A DNA stretch of 50,696 nucleotides from an uncultured Cryomorphaceae bacterium (GTDB lineage: Bacteria; Bacteroidota; Bacteroidia; Flavobacteriales; Schleiferiaceae), in contig CAKZNE010000144.1 of the NCBI GenBank assembly GCA_937129395.1, forward strand, positions 1 to 50,696, in the 5' to 3' direction. Below, in pieces: positions 8,407-17,351 of the stretch. The position numbers were made by a program, and so were the translations under genes. Numbering within the stretch: the stretch's first letter is position 1; each line of letters begins with the position of its first letter. The notes under the pieces are model-generated. The model saw only the letters and a list, made by a program, of their open reading frames with translations. It had not been told where the DNA came from and made no database searches.

Positions 8407-10125
8407 ATGAAAAAATTAATTTTTGCCTTTATGGCATCTGGGCTCATTTTCGCTTCCTGTTCCAAAACAGAAGTGGTTAGTCCTAGCGCATCAAACAACA
8501 CACCTGGAGCTACTAATCTTGGCGATTTAGTAATTCCTGCAGACTTCAATTGGAGTAGCAGTAAAAAAGGTGGACTTACAGTAACTTTAAACCCAGATTT
8601 ACCTGCATTTGCCGCAGAAGGTCAAGAGATTTGGATTACTGATGATGCCGGTACTATTTTGGATCGTGCATTTGTAAAAAATAACGAAGCTGAATTTTAC
8701 TATACTATTCCTCAAGAAAAAGGTTCTTACAAACTTTACCTTCCGGCTACTAAAGACGAAATGGCTTTAGAAGGATCCGGTAATGTTACAATGAATGTGC
8801 TTACCGACATTATTGGAGATTCTATTGCTTTAATGCAAAGAGCTACCAACTCAAGTGGTAAAAAAGCCTCTGGCAAAACTGCTGTTCCTGTTAATCTATT
8901 GATTAATGGTGATATGGAAGTAAATGATTTCGGTGTTTATAATGGTGGAAACTCCATAAACAATACTGGAAAATGGTGGAACTATTATTATTCCAACCGC
9001 CACCAATGGAAAAACATTAATGGAAACAGAGTATATAAGGCTACCCATAATAATGGAGCTGATGTACTTCAATCTGTTGCAGTTACTCCTGGAGACCAAT
9101 ATACTATGAGCGCCGTAACTGGTGGTACTTTTTGCTACTATGTTTATTTTAAAACAGCTAACGGATCTTTAATTAGTTATGTAGGGTATAACCCAACTAA
9201 TAATATTATCAACGAAACTGGAGTAATTCCAGCAAATGCGGCTTACGCATTAATTTACCTTCACGGAGGAAAAAACAAATGGATTGATGATGTAGTATTC
9301 GCAACTGAATCTTCTGTTGTTGATACAGATGGTGATGGTGAACCAGATGACACAGACGATTATCCAAATGATCCTGCGAGAGCATTTACTTCTTATTTCC
9401 CAACTGCTGGTTACCAAACACTTTCTTTTGAAGATTTATGGCCTGCACAAGGTGACTTTGATATGAATGACATGGTATTGAATACCAATGTAGTTTATAC
9501 CTCTCATGCAAACAATGATAGAGTTGATGCTACTTTTACAATTGATGTAGAAGCTGTTGGAGCAGGTTATGCAAATGGTCTTGCCATTGTATTTACTGAT
9601 GCCAACAAACAGCCACTCGCTCAAAGTATTGTAAGCGGTGTAACAGGAGATGCCTCTTTAGATCCAGATGTAACAAATGGTATTATTGTATTTAATGATG
9701 TGTATCAAGCACAAACAGAGTATTACCAGAATAATGGTGTAGGACCATCTTTACCGGCGGAAACTTTTAGCTTTACAGTTAGCTTTAACGCTAATGCAGG
9801 AAGTCAGGCAATTGTTCCAGACATCTATATCTTTAGATCTAATAATAGAGGCTTGGAAATTCACCTTGATGGATTTTTAGGAACTTCTGAAGCAAATCCT
9901 AGCTTATACAATACAGTAGATGATGTTAACGGAACTTATTCTACTTTAACAGGATTACCATGGGCTCTTGAGGTTATTACTCCAGATAAATCTTACAAGC
10001 ACCCATTAGAGTATATCGATATTTTAGTTGCCTATCCTAGTTTCCAAGGTTGGGCAGAATCTTCAGGATCCTCAAACCAAACCTGGTTAGACAACCCTGT
10101 ACCGTCTAAAATCTTCGGCCTATAA
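8407..10125 (+). CDS. LruC domain lipoprotein, tandem copy 1
   Basis: This 572-residue surface-type lipoprotein has its lipobox Cys at residue 18 (IFASC). Domains in order: an N-terminal region with IPADFNWSSS and AEFYYTIPQ (~35-115); a jelly-roll module (~162-302) opening with LLINGDMEVNDFG and closing with WIDDVVF, reminiscent of CBM4_9-type carbohydrate-binding folds; one DTDGDGEPDDTDDYPNDP loop like thrombospondin type-3 calcium repeats; and a C-terminal LruC/DUF4842 domain with LSFEDLWPAQGDFDMNDMV. LruC proteins are bacterial exported proteins of unknown function. The domain layout suggests calcium-dependent envelope or matrix binding, which is inference. The paralogue next door has the same architecture throughout. 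Confidence 0.87.
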   Translation: MKKLIFAFMASGLIFASCSKTEVVSPSASNNTPGATNLGDLVIPADFNWSSSKKGGLTVTLNPDLPAFAAEGQEIWITDDAGTILDRAFVKNNEAEFYYTIPQEKGSYKLYLPATKDEMALEGSGNVTMNVLTDIIGDSIALMQRATNSSGKKASGKTAVPVNLLINGDMEVNDFGVYNGGNSINNTGKWWNYYYSNRHQWKNINGNRVYKATHNNGADVLQSVAVTPGDQYTMSAVTGGTFCYYVYFKTANGSLISYVGYNPTNNIINETGVIPANAAYALIYLHGGKNKWIDDVVFATESSVVDTDGDGEPDDTDDYPNDPARAFTSYFPTAGYQTLSFEDLWPAQGDFDMNDMVLNTNVVYTSHANNDRVDATFTIDVEAVGAGYANGLAIVFTDANKQPLAQSIVSGVTGDASLDPDVTNGIIVFNDVYQAQTEYYQNNGVGPSLPAETFSFTVSFNANAGSQAIVPDIYIFRSNNRGLEIHLDGFLGTSEANPSLYNTVDDVNGTYSTLTGLPWALEVITPDKSYKHPLEYIDILVAYPSFQGWAESSGSSNQTWLDNPVPSKIFGL

Positions 10126-10162
10126 ACTGAAAATATAAGAATTAGATAAAATTGATTTTTTA

Positions 10163-10194
10163 AAGTCCTCAATCTTTGATTGGGGACTTTTTTT
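10163..10194 (+). terminator. Rho-independent terminator after LruC copy 1
   Basis: AGTCCTCAATC and GATTGGGGACT form an 11-bp stem (one G-T pair) with a TTT loop, followed by a T run. It separates the two LruC genes into distinct transcripts. Confidence 0.92.
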
Positions 10195-10471
10195 ATACAT
10201 GAAATTTCCCATTTTCGAGGGTAGCCTTTTTTTAGGATAAGCATAAATTACAAATCGCAATTTTGCAATATGGAGACTAACCCACGTGGGTGGTTTTTTT
10301 TGTTCTATCTTTATGTTTCCATAAATCTTAATACACATTCTGGAATCAATTCCCAAAATAGGAATTTGCATTTTTCAGCTCAAAGCTTAAAACGCTTTAT
10401 TACAGGTAATTAAGTAAACGAAAAGTTTTGGACTATTTATTTCTATAATCCAATTCTACTATTGAAAAAAA
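10195..10471. other. Intergenic region between the LruC paralogues
   Basis: The total gap is about 350 bases and starts with the terminator. The 12-base palindrome ACCCACGTGGGT near 10279 is followed by GGTTTTTTTT and could be a second weak terminator or a protein-binding site. AGTTTTGG (10424-10431) and CTACTATT (10456-10463) match the upstream region of copy 1. No gene is supported; the track ORFs on the minus strand here lack any recognisable content. Confidence 0.4.
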
Positions 10472-10477
10472 ATGATA

Positions 10478-12193
10478 ATGAAAAAACTGATAACATTTTT
10501 ACTAGCCGCAGTTTTTATAATGTCGTGCGATAAGCAAGAAGATTATACACCTAATTTATTAAGTACAGTAAATGCTCCAAATGCAGAAGATTTGGATGAT
10601 ATTATTATTCCACAAAATTTTAATTGGAGCAGTAGTTATAAAGGAACGCTTAGCGTAAGCTTAGATGCAAATAGTGCATTAAATACGAATGGTGCCCCGA
10701 TTCATATTACCAATCTAAGTGGTGAGATTCTGGACCGGGCTGTAATTGAGAATAATGAAGCTGAATTCTATTATAACATACCTCAAAATGACGAAAGAAT
10801 TTTTCTAAAATACCCAAACACTGGGGAATCCGTAGAAATACTAAACCAAGAAAATATAATTCTTCCTGTAGGAAAAGAGGATAGAGATATTGAAAGAGAT
10901 AGCACATTTGTTGGCTCTGGAAAAAAAGGGAAAGCAATTGTAGCTAAAACAGCGGCCAATGTTTTGGTAAATGGAGATTTCACAGTGAACGATATTGGTT
11001 TTGATGGGAGTAGCGAATATGATGTACGAACTCCAGGGAAATGGTATGCTCAGGATAGTGATGGGGAATGGGTTGACAATTCTGGAAACGGTGTTTACAA
11101 GTCCAAAAAGAATAATAAATGGGGGACTATTATGCAATCTGTAGCTGCCAGTCCAAATGCACCTTATTCAGCCTCTTTTACCTACACAGGAAATAGCAAT
11201 AAAGTTACAGGTTATGTGGATTTTTTCGATTCCAACGACAATTGGATTTCCTATAAAAATTTCTCAGAAAGTAGTGGGAATGCAACTGCATCAGGAACTA
11301 CTCCAAACAATTGTGCCTACGTTCAAATCTATATAAAACAAAAGAAAAAAGGATATATAGATGATGTGGTTTTGGATATGACTGTGCCAAATGCTGATTC
11401 CGATGGTGATGGAGTTATAGACAGTAATGATGAATTTCCAAATGACCCAACAAAGGCCTATACCAGTAAATTCCCAACTAGCGGATATCAAACATTAGCT
11501 TTTGAAGATTTATGGCCAGCGAAAGGAGATTTTGATTTCAATGATATGGTTGTTTCCAATCAAGTTGTGTACGGGTTGGATGCAAATGGTGATAAAGTTG
11601 ACGCTACCTTTACTATTAGTTTGGATGCTGCTGGATCGGGTTTTTCAAATGGATTAGCTGTTGTATTTACCGATGGTAACCGCCAAGCCATAAATCAGAG
11701 TATTATAACCAGTGTAAGTGGCGACGCTTCCTTAGACCCTAATGTTCCTAATGGTGTAATTGTTTTCAATGATGTTTTCTTAGCACAAACTAATTTTTAC
11801 CAAAACAACGGTGTAGGTTTATCTGGAACTCCCGATGTTTTTACTTTTACAATAGTCTTTAATTCAGCGGTAAACAATCAGGTAATTATTCCAGATACTT
11901 ATATTTTCAGAACCTTAACACGTGGGCAAGAGGTTCATTTAGATGGCTTTACAGGAACACCAGCTGCTAATTCAAGTTTCAATAATACAATTGATGATGT
12001 TAGTGGAACTTACAATACTGACACAGGGCTACCTTGGGCAATAGAAATAGTTACAGCGAACAAAACATTCCAACATCCAAATGAAAAAGTTGATATCTTA
12101 TTGGCCTACCCAGGCTTTCAACTTTGGGCCGAAAATGGTGGTGGAGTAAATACAACTTGGGTAACTAGTCCGGTGCCTGGATTGGTATTTTAG
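10478..12193 (+). CDS. LruC domain lipoprotein, tandem copy 2
   Basis: The track starts at 10472 (MIMKKL). I prefer the ATG at 10478, giving MKKLITFLLAAVFIMSC with a lipobox Cys and 571 residues. Every block of copy 1 recurs in the same order: IPQNFNWSSS and AEFYYNIPQ, the sugar-binding-like module starting LVNGDFTVNDIGF and ending YIDDVVLDM, the calcium-type loop DSDGDGVIDSNDEFPNDP, and the LruC/DUF4842 domain with LAFEDLWPAKGDFDFNDMV. The middle module is the most diverged, which would fit different ligands. The gene converges on metF, and a 19-bp perfect inverted repeat sits between the two coding regions. This is a clear tandem duplication. Function in the envelope is inferred only from the export signal and domains. 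Confidence 0.87.
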   Translation: MKKLITFLLAAVFIMSCDKQEDYTPNLLSTVNAPNAEDLDDIIIPQNFNWSSSYKGTLSVSLDANSALNTNGAPIHITNLSGEILDRAVIENNEAEFYYNIPQNDERIFLKYPNTGESVEILNQENIILPVGKEDRDIERDSTFVGSGKKGKAIVAKTAANVLVNGDFTVNDIGFDGSSEYDVRTPGKWYAQDSDGEWVDNSGNGVYKSKKNNKWGTIMQSVAASPNAPYSASFTYTGNSNKVTGYVDFFDSNDNWISYKNFSESSGNATASGTTPNNCAYVQIYIKQKKKGYIDDVVLDMTVPNADSDGDGVIDSNDEFPNDPTKAYTSKFPTSGYQTLAFEDLWPAKGDFDFNDMVVSNQVVYGLDANGDKVDATFTISLDAAGSGFSNGLAVVFTDGNRQAINQSIITSVSGDASLDPNVPNGVIVFNDVFLAQTNFYQNNGVGLSGTPDVFTFTIVFNSAVNNQVIIPDTYIFRTLTRGQEVHLDGFTGTPAANSSFNNTIDDVSGTYNTDTGLPWAIEIVTANKTFQHPNEKVDILLAYPGFQLWAENGGGVNTTWVTSPVPGLVF

Positions 12194-12203
12194 TTATAGA
12201 AAA

Positions 12204-12254
12204 AAACAAGAAAAAAGGGATCCTGATTTATTCAAGATCCCTTTTTTCTTGTTT
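12204..12254. terminator. Bidirectional terminator between LruC copy 2 and metF
   Basis: A perfect 19-bp inverted repeat (12204-12222 / 12236-12254, core AAAAAAGGGATC / GATCCCTTTTTT) surrounds a 13-base loop. It gives a T run on both strands and therefore serves both converging genes. The metF stop codon is embedded in its right arm. Confidence 0.9.
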
Positions 12255-13206
12255 AAAATATTTCCTTTGCAATCTTTTGAATATTATCAACCTTTCCCAT
12301 GGAATAAAAGTGCAAGACGGGAACTTTCGCAGCCTTTAATTCTTTGCATTGTTCTATCGCCCACTCTACTCCAACTTGGCGCACTTCTTTATTATCCTTA
12401 CAATTTAAAACCTCCCTTACAAGGTTGTCAGGAAGGTCCACATGAAATCTATGAGGCAAAATACTTAGGTGTTTTTTAGTGGCAATTGGTTTTATTCCTG
12501 GGATAATCGGCACCGTAATTCCGGCATCTCTGCATTTTTCAACATATTCAAAATACTTGGAATTATCAAAAAACAATTGGGTAACAATATAATCCGCGCC
12601 AGCGTCAACTTTCTTTTTTAAATGGGCAATATCATTGTTAATACTTGGGGCTTCAAAATGTTTTTCTGGGTAACCAGCTACTCCAATTGAAAAATTGGTT
12701 GGAGTATTATTTTGCAATTCAGAATCTAAATATATTCCCTTGTTCATGGCATTGACTTGCCCAACTAATTCATGAGCATATTTATGTCCATTAGCCTCAG
12801 CTTGAAAATAAACCTCCCCTTTTACGGAGTCACCCCTCAGCGCCAAAACATTTTCAATGCCAAGGAAATCCAAATCAATTAAGGCATTTTCTGTATCCTC
12901 TTGATTAAAACCACCACAAAGAATGTGGGGGACTGCATCAATTTTATATTTATGTTGCAGTGCCGCACAAATCCCAACAGTTCCCGGTCTTTTCTTGATA
13001 ACCTTTTGTTCCAATAAACCACTTTCCAAACGTTTATAAACAACCTCCTCTCTATGGTAGGTTACATTTACAAATGGCGGGTTAAAATCCATTAGAGGAT
13101 CAATATTGTTGTAAATATTTTGAATGTTTTGCCCTTTTAATGGGGGCAAAATCTCAAATGAAAAAATGGTTTTATCGGATCCGTTGATATGGTCAATTAC
13201 TTTCAT
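12253..13206 (-). CDS. metF: Methylenetetrahydrofolate reductase
   Basis: This 317-residue flavoenzyme reduces 5,10-methylene-THF to 5-methyl-THF, the methyl donor for MetH. Family features are FSFEILPPLKG at the N-terminus (with the Glu used in catalysis), the HILCGGFNQEDTENAL region, NVLALRGD (folate/FAD-binding) and DYIVTQLFFDNSKYF. Its length is that of bacterial MetF, without the regulatory domain of eukaryotic enzymes. It is the last gene of the operon metH(N)-metH(C)-metF, starting 10 bases after the metH(C) stop, so it should fall under the SAM-I riboswitch 3.7 kb upstream. The stop codon lies inside the shared terminator. Confidence 0.96.
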   Translation of the reverse strand: MKVIDHINGSDKTIFSFEILPPLKGQNIQNIYNNIDPLMDFNPPFVNVTYHREEVVYKRLESGLLEQKVIKKRPGTVGICAALQHKYKIDAVPHILCGGFNQEDTENALIDLDFLGIENVLALRGDSVKGEVYFQAEANGHKYAHELVGQVNAMNKGIYLDSELQNNTPTNFSIGVAGYPEKHFEAPSINNDIAHLKKKVDAGADYIVTQLFFDNSKYFEYVEKCRDAGITVPIIPGIKPIATKKHLSILPHRFHVDLPDNLVREVLNCKDNKEVRQVGVEWAIEQCKELKAAKVPVLHFYSMGKVDNIQKIAKEIF

Positions 13207-13216
13207 ATAGTACTTT

Positions 13217-15859
13217 TTAATAGTTTAATGATGGCCTTAACCAACGTTCTGCTTCTTCTTGGGAAATGGATTTTCGTTTGGCATAATCTTCCAACTGATC
13301 TTTTCCAATTTTACCCAATCCAAAATATTTACTTTCTGGATGTGCCAAATAATAACCGGAAACTGAAGAAGCCGGATGCATTGCCAAATTATCCGTTAGG
13401 CTAATACCAATTGTTTCGGCAGATAATAGTTTGAAAATGGTTTTCTTTTCGAGGTGATCTGGACAAGCAGGATAACCGGGAGCTGGCCTTATCCCTAAAT
13501 ATTTTTCGCGAATCAATTCATCATTTTTCAAGTTTTCATCCGGGCAATAGCCCCAAATTTCAGTTCTTACTTTTTGATGAAGCATTTCCGCTAATCCTTC
13601 TGCCAATCTATCGGCAAGGGCTTTTATCATAATAGATTTGTAATCATCATGATCCTTTTGGTATTGCTCTAATAAGCTTTCAATGCCAAGTCCGGCTGTT
13701 ACAGCAAAACATCCAATATAATCCTGAATTCCACTTTCCAAAGGGGCGATAAAATCACCTAGGGCTATATTTTTGGCAATGGCCGCTTTTTGCGTTTGTT
13801 GCCTTAAGGTTCTAAATTGAAATTCTCCATTATTAACGGAAATATCATCACCTATGGAATTTGCTGGAAAAATTCCCAATGCCGCATTGGCTGTTAGCGC
13901 ATTCCCAACAAGCAATTCTTCCAACATATCTTGAGCATCCTGATAAAGTGATTTCGCGGCTTCGCCAACGACTTCATCCTCCAAGATTCTAGGGAACTTA
14001 CCATGTAGTTCCCAGGTCATAAAAAAGGGAGTCCAGTCGATAAAGGGAACTATTTCACTAAGTGGAATGTTTTCCATTTTTTTTACTCCAATAAAATTGG
14101 GCTTTTTAATGTTTTGAGAATTAAAATCAAGGCGAAGTTTGTTCTTCCTAGCCTCTTCAATTTTCAAATATTTTTTTGATGATGAATTGTTTAAATAGCC
14201 ATCTCTGAGTTTCGTGTACTCTATCTTTAAATTTTCTTTAAATCCAGAATGTGAGGATTTTGAAGAAAGGGTTTGAGCTATGGGTACACTGCGGCTGGCG
14301 TCATTAACATGAACTGCTATTCCAGAATACTCCGGAAAAATTTTCACTGCCGTATGGGCCCTTGAAGTGGTCGCTCCTCCAATCATCAGGGGGGTATTCA
14401 ATTTCCTTCTTTCCATTTCTTGGGCCACATATATCATCTCGTCCAAGGAAGGAGTTATTAAACCACTAAGTCCAATGGCATCCACATTTTCCTCTATTGC
14501 GGTATCTAATATTTTGTTCATTGGCACCATTACACCAAGGTCAATTATCTCAAAATTATTACAGGCCAAAACTACCCCAACAATGTTTTTCCCAATATCA
14601 TGAACATCACCCTTTACGGTGGCCATCAAAATTTTTCCTTTCTTTTTGGATTCTCCATGAGCTTCTTTTTCCTCTTCAATAAAAGGAGTTAAATAAGCTA
14701 CAGCCTTTTTCATAACTCTTGCAGACTTCACAACTTGGGGTAAAAACATTTTTCCAGACCCAAATAAATCTCCAACCACATTCATTCCATCCATTAATGG
14801 ACCTTCAATTACCTCTATGGTTTTTGTTGCTAAGACTCTGGCCTCCTCAGCATCCTCTTCAATAAAATCAGTTATACCTTTTACAAGTGAATATTCAATC
14901 CTTTTGGCCACAACTTGCTCTCTCCAACTTAAATCTTTTTCACGTGTTTTTTGGGTACCTACAAAATCCTCAGCAAATTCCAATAGCCGTTCGGTTGAAT
15001 CATCCCTTCTATCGAGAAGAACATCCTCCACCCTTTCCAATAAATTTTTTGGTATTTCCTCGTAAACTTCTAGCATGGCAGGATTTACAATTCCCATATC
15101 CATCCCGTTTTTTATACCATGATATAAAAAAGCAGAATGCATGGCTTCTCGAACCGATTGATTTCCTCGAAAACTAAAAGAAACATTACTTACACCTCCG
15201 CTTACTTTGGCTCCTGGCAAATTCCTTTTTATCCACTTTGTAGCCTCGAAAAAATCAATTGCATTTCTTCTGTGTTCTTCTATTCCTGTTGCAACCGGGA
15301 ATATGTTTGGATCAAAAATAATGTCCTCTTTTGGAAACTTTATTTCTTCAACTAACAACTTATAGGACCTTTCACAAATCTCTATTCGCCTTTTATAGTT
15401 ATCCGCTTGGCCATCTTCATCAAAGGCCATTACTACAACGGCCGCCCCATACCTTTTTATCAGTTTGGCTTGTTTTATAAATTCTTCCACTCCTCCCTTC
15501 AGACTAATGGAATTCACAACGGCCTTTCCTTGAACACACTTTAAGCCTGCTTCAATAATTTCCCATTTCGAAGAATCTACCATTATTGGAACTCTAGAAA
15601 TATCTGGTTCGGATGCAATTAGGTTTAGGAATTCAACCATGGCCTTTTTGCCATCGAGCATTCCTTCATCCATATTCACATCAATAATCTGAGCACCCCC
15701 CTCTACTTGATCTCTGGCCACAGCAAGGGCTTCATCTAATTGGTTTTCTTTTATTAACCGAAGAAATTTTCTAGAACCTGTGACATTCGTTCTTTCTCCA
15801 ATATTTATAAAATTACTTGCCTTATTTATATTTAATGGCTCTAATCCGCTTAGTTTCAT
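13217..15859 (-). CDS. metH: Methionine synthase (cobalamin-dependent), pterin/B12/activation subunit
   Basis: The 880 residues correspond to the C-terminal three quarters of E. coli MetH. In order: the pterin-binding (methyl-THF) barrel starting with [14 protein letters not shown]; the B12 cap and Rossmann module with [18 protein letters not shown] (DxHxxG; the His is the lower cobalt ligand, around residue 420) and [14 protein letters not shown]; and the SAM-dependent activation domain with [15 protein letters not shown] and [12 protein letters not shown]. The homocysteine-binding module is on a separate upstream gene only 3 bases away, and the two lengths add up to about 1217, close to a single-chain MetH (~1227). 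This split form is known in Bacteroidota. The enzyme transfers methyl from methyl-THF via cobalamin to homocysteine. Confidence 0.95.
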   Translation of the reverse strand: MKLSGLEPLNINKASNFINIGERTNVTGSRKFLRLIKENQLDEALAVARDQVEGGAQIIDVNMDEGMLDGKKAMVEFLNLIASEPDISRVPIMVDSSKWEIIEAGLKCVQGKAVVNSISLKGGVEEFIKQAKLIKRYGAAVVVMAFDEDGQADNYKRRIEICERSYKLLVEEIKFPKEDIIFDPNIFPVATGIEEHRRNAIDFFEATKWIKRNLPGAKVSGGVSNVSFSFRGNQSVREAMHSAFLYHGIKNGMDMGIVNPAMLEVYEEIPKNLLERVEDVLLDRRDDSTERLLEFAEDFVGTQKTREKDLSWREQVVAKRIEYSLVKGITDFIEEDAEEARVLATKTIEVIEGPLMDGMNVVGDLFGSGKMFLPQVVKSARVMKKAVAYLTPFIEEEKEAHGESKKKGKILMATVKGDVHDIGKNIVGVVLACNNFEIIDLGVMVPMNKILDTAIEENVDAIGLSGLITPSLDEMIYVAQEMERRKLNTPLMIGGATTSRAHTAVKIFPEYSGIAVHVNDASRSVPIAQTLSSKSSHSGFKENLKIEYTKLRDGYLNNSSSKKYLKIEEARKNKLRLDFNSQNIKKPNFIGVKKMENIPLSEIVPFIDWTPFFMTWELHGKFPRILEDEVVGEAAKSLYQDAQDMLEELLVGNALTANAALGIFPANSIGDDISVNNGEFQFRTLRQQTQKAAIAKNIALGDFIAPLESGIQDYIGCFAVTAGLGIESLLEQYQKDHDDYKSIMIKALADRLAEGLAEMLHQKVRTEIWGYCPDENLKNDELIREKYLGIRPAPGYPACPDHLEKKTIFKLLSAETIGISLTDNLAMHPASSVSGYYLAHPESKYFGLGKIGKDQLEDYAKRKSISQEEAERWLRPSLNY

Positions 15860-15862
15860 AAT

Positions 15863-16876
15863 CTAATTTCCCTTAGTTGCCATTAATTGCCTTGGTTTAT
15901 AATCCTTTGCTACATTAGCTATAGCCTGAATGTGTTCTGGAGTAGTACCACAACAGCCTCCAATAATATTGATTAATTCCAAATCCAAATATTCCTTTAT
16001 TAATTCAGCCATTTCCTCAGGTGTTTGTTCGTATTCTCCAAAGGCATTTGGCAATCCTGCATTAGGATGAGCGCTGATATTAAATTTACTTTCTCTGGAA
16101 ATGACTTGTAAATAAGGTCTTAATTGATCCGCCCCTAAAGCGCAATTAAAACCAATGGAAAAAAGTGGTAAATGCGACATACTTATTAAAAAAGCTTCAG
16201 CAGTTTGTCCAGATAAAGTCCGCCCACTTGCGTCGGTAATAGTTCCCGAAACCATTATTGGAATTTCCTTTCCCAATTCCTCAAACAGACCGCTAATCGC
16301 AAATAAAGCAGCCTTGGCGTTTAATGTGTCAAAAATTGTTTCCACCAAAAAAGCATCAACTCCGCCATGGAAAAGAGCTTTTGCTTGCTCATAATAAGAC
16401 TCTGCAAGCTGGTCGAAATTCACAGCTCTAAAGCCTGGATTGTTTACGTCGGGGGAAAGGCTAGCCGTTTTCGTAGTTGGGCCAATTGAACCTAAAACGA
16501 ATCTCGGCTTATTCGGTTCCTTTTTGGTAAACTCATTTGCAACCTCTTTGGCGATTCGAGCGGATTCATAATTAATTTCATATACGAGATCCTCCATTCC
16601 ATAATCCGCCATGGAAATTTTATTGGAATTAAAAGTGTTAGTTTCAATAAGATCTGCACCGAAAGCAAAATATTTTGAATGAATCTCCTTAATTATTTCG
16701 GGCTGGGTTAAACTTAATAGATCATTATTTCCTTTAAGGTCCGATTCAAAATTTTCAAATCTCTTAGATCTATAATCCTTTTCACCTAGTTTATAGGCTT
16801 GGATCATCGTTCCCATAGCTCCATCTAAAATTAGAATTCGCTTTTTTGCCTCCCTTATTAATAAATTTTCTTCCAT
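15863..16876 (-). CDS. metH: Methionine synthase, homocysteine-binding (S-methyltransferase) subunit
   Basis: The 337-residue Hcy-binding barrel corresponds to the N-terminal module of MetH. It contains [11 protein letters not shown], the [16 protein letters not shown] segment, and the three zinc-ligand cysteines in [13 protein letters not shown] and [11 protein letters not shown] that activate the homocysteine thiol. It cannot make methionine alone and needs the pterin/B12 subunit encoded 3 bases downstream. It is the first gene of the operon, and an SAM-I riboswitch lies 60 bases upstream in the same orientation, so expression is expected to fall when SAM is high. A stand-alone BHMT-like enzyme is unlikely given the context. 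Confidence 0.94.
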   Translation of the reverse strand: MEENLLIREAKKRILILDGAMGTMIQAYKLGEKDYRSKRFENFESDLKGNNDLLSLTQPEIIKEIHSKYFAFGADLIETNTFNSNKISMADYGMEDLVYEINYESARIAKEVANEFTKKEPNKPRFVLGSIGPTTKTASLSPDVNNPGFRAVNFDQLAESYYEQAKALFHGGVDAFLVETIFDTLNAKAALFAISGLFEELGKEIPIMVSGTITDASGRTLSGQTAEAFLISMSHLPLFSIGFNCALGADQLRPYLQVISRESKFNISAHPNAGLPNAFGEYEQTPEEMAELIKEYLDLELINIIGGCCGTTPEHIQAIANVAKDYKPRQLMATKGN

Positions 16877-16915
16877 TTTAAGTTTGTTTCTAAACCTATC
16901 CTGAAAGCCAGTAAA

Positions 16916-16953
16916 ATTGAGATTGTCTTACGATCGTTCTCATCTTTCTCAAT
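16916..16953 (-). promoter_or_regulatory. Inverted repeat overlapping the 3' end of the SAM-I riboswitch (possible expression platform)
   Basis: On the minus strand ATTGAGA (inside the aptamer, at the P4 3' side) is perfectly complementary to TCTCAAT about 24 bases downstream, which is followed by TTTT. Forming it would break aptamer pairing, as expected for a switching helix. The T run is short, so termination versus initiation control is undecided. Confidence 0.4.
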
Positions 16954-17046
16954 CACTAATGTTCTTGAGTAGGAGGTAGCACCCAGCCTGGCTGGGTTGC
17001 TAAGACTTCAAAGGGCCTATTCCCTCAGTCTTTCTGGATAAGTTCA
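16938..17046 (-). ncRNA. SAM-I (S-box) riboswitch upstream of metH-metH-metF
   Basis: Read on the minus strand this segment contains the S-box core in order: CTTATCCAGAAAGACTGAGG, then GGCCC, TGAAGTCTTAGCAACC, a GC-rich P3 hairpin (CAGCC/GGCTG), GGTGCTACCTCC, and the closing GAAAGATGAG that pairs with CTTATC to form P1. These are the conserved SAM-binding elements of the SAM-I class. SAM binding should repress the methionine-regeneration operon immediately downstream. The first coding ATG lies about 60 bases after the aptamer. Confidence 0.95.
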
Positions 17047-17047
17047 A

Positions 17048-17077
17048 CAAATAAAGCCTATTTTATATTACAATCAA
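17048..17077 (-). promoter_or_regulatory. Promoter of the SAM-I/metH operon
   Basis: On the minus strand TTG is followed after exactly 19 bases by TTTATTTG, one mismatch from TAnnTTTG. Predicted initiation falls just before the riboswitch P1 strand. Confidence 0.55.
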
Positions 17078-17224
17078 AATTCCATTCCAATAAAAAAGTG
17101 ATTGACAGAATCTATATTCACCCTAGCTCACCCCTGTGGCCAATTAAATCCTAAAAAAAAGTTTTGACATTCAATTCCACCAATTATTCTTTTTAATAAG
17201 AGAATGGAAAGTCAAATATTATTT

Positions 17225-17232
17225 TACTTTTG
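17225..17232 (+). promoter_or_regulatory. -7 element of the metK promoter
   Basis: TACTTTTG matches TAnnTTTG and lies about 8 bases before the first paired base of the SAM-II aptamer, so transcription would begin right at the riboswitch. No consensus TTG is seen at -33. Confidence 0.5.
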
Positions 17233-17239
17233 CGCTCTA

Positions 17240-17290
17240 TGTGGAATAATTTGACTGCTTGCAACCACGAAAAAAAATGCTAAATCAGCA
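17240..17290 (+). ncRNA. SAM-II riboswitch upstream of metK
   Basis: The segment matches the compact SAM-II pseudoknot pattern. P1 is TGTGG / CCACG (17240-17244 with 17265-17269). Loop 1 is ATTTGACTGCTTGCAA with the conserved CTTGCA, then an A-rich linker and TGCTAAA. The pseudoknot can form through GCA with TGC (17278-17280) and CTG (17255-17257) with CAG (17286-17288). The order CTTGCA-CCAC-(A)n-TGCTAAA is characteristic of the class. The metK start is about 60 bases downstream. I assign it by recalled consensus and manual pairing, not by a covariance search. Confidence 0.82.
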
Positions 17291-17351
17291 TCCAGTGTCT
17301 ACACTCAGTCAAAAAAATTTCACTTTTATTTAGATATAATAAGTTTAATTT

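Noticed and set aside
10120-10371. 83-aa and 70-aa minus-strand ORFs between the LruC genes
   Set aside because: They overlap a strong terminator and the end of the LruC gene and have no recognisable features.
14367-15355. Several plus-strand ORFs inside metH
   Set aside because: They are antisense shadows of a well-supported 880-aa gene.
17250-17313. Long hairpin before metK considered as an intrinsic terminator
   Set aside because: The 3' arm is followed by A residues, not a T run, on the plus strand; a switch helix is a better reading.
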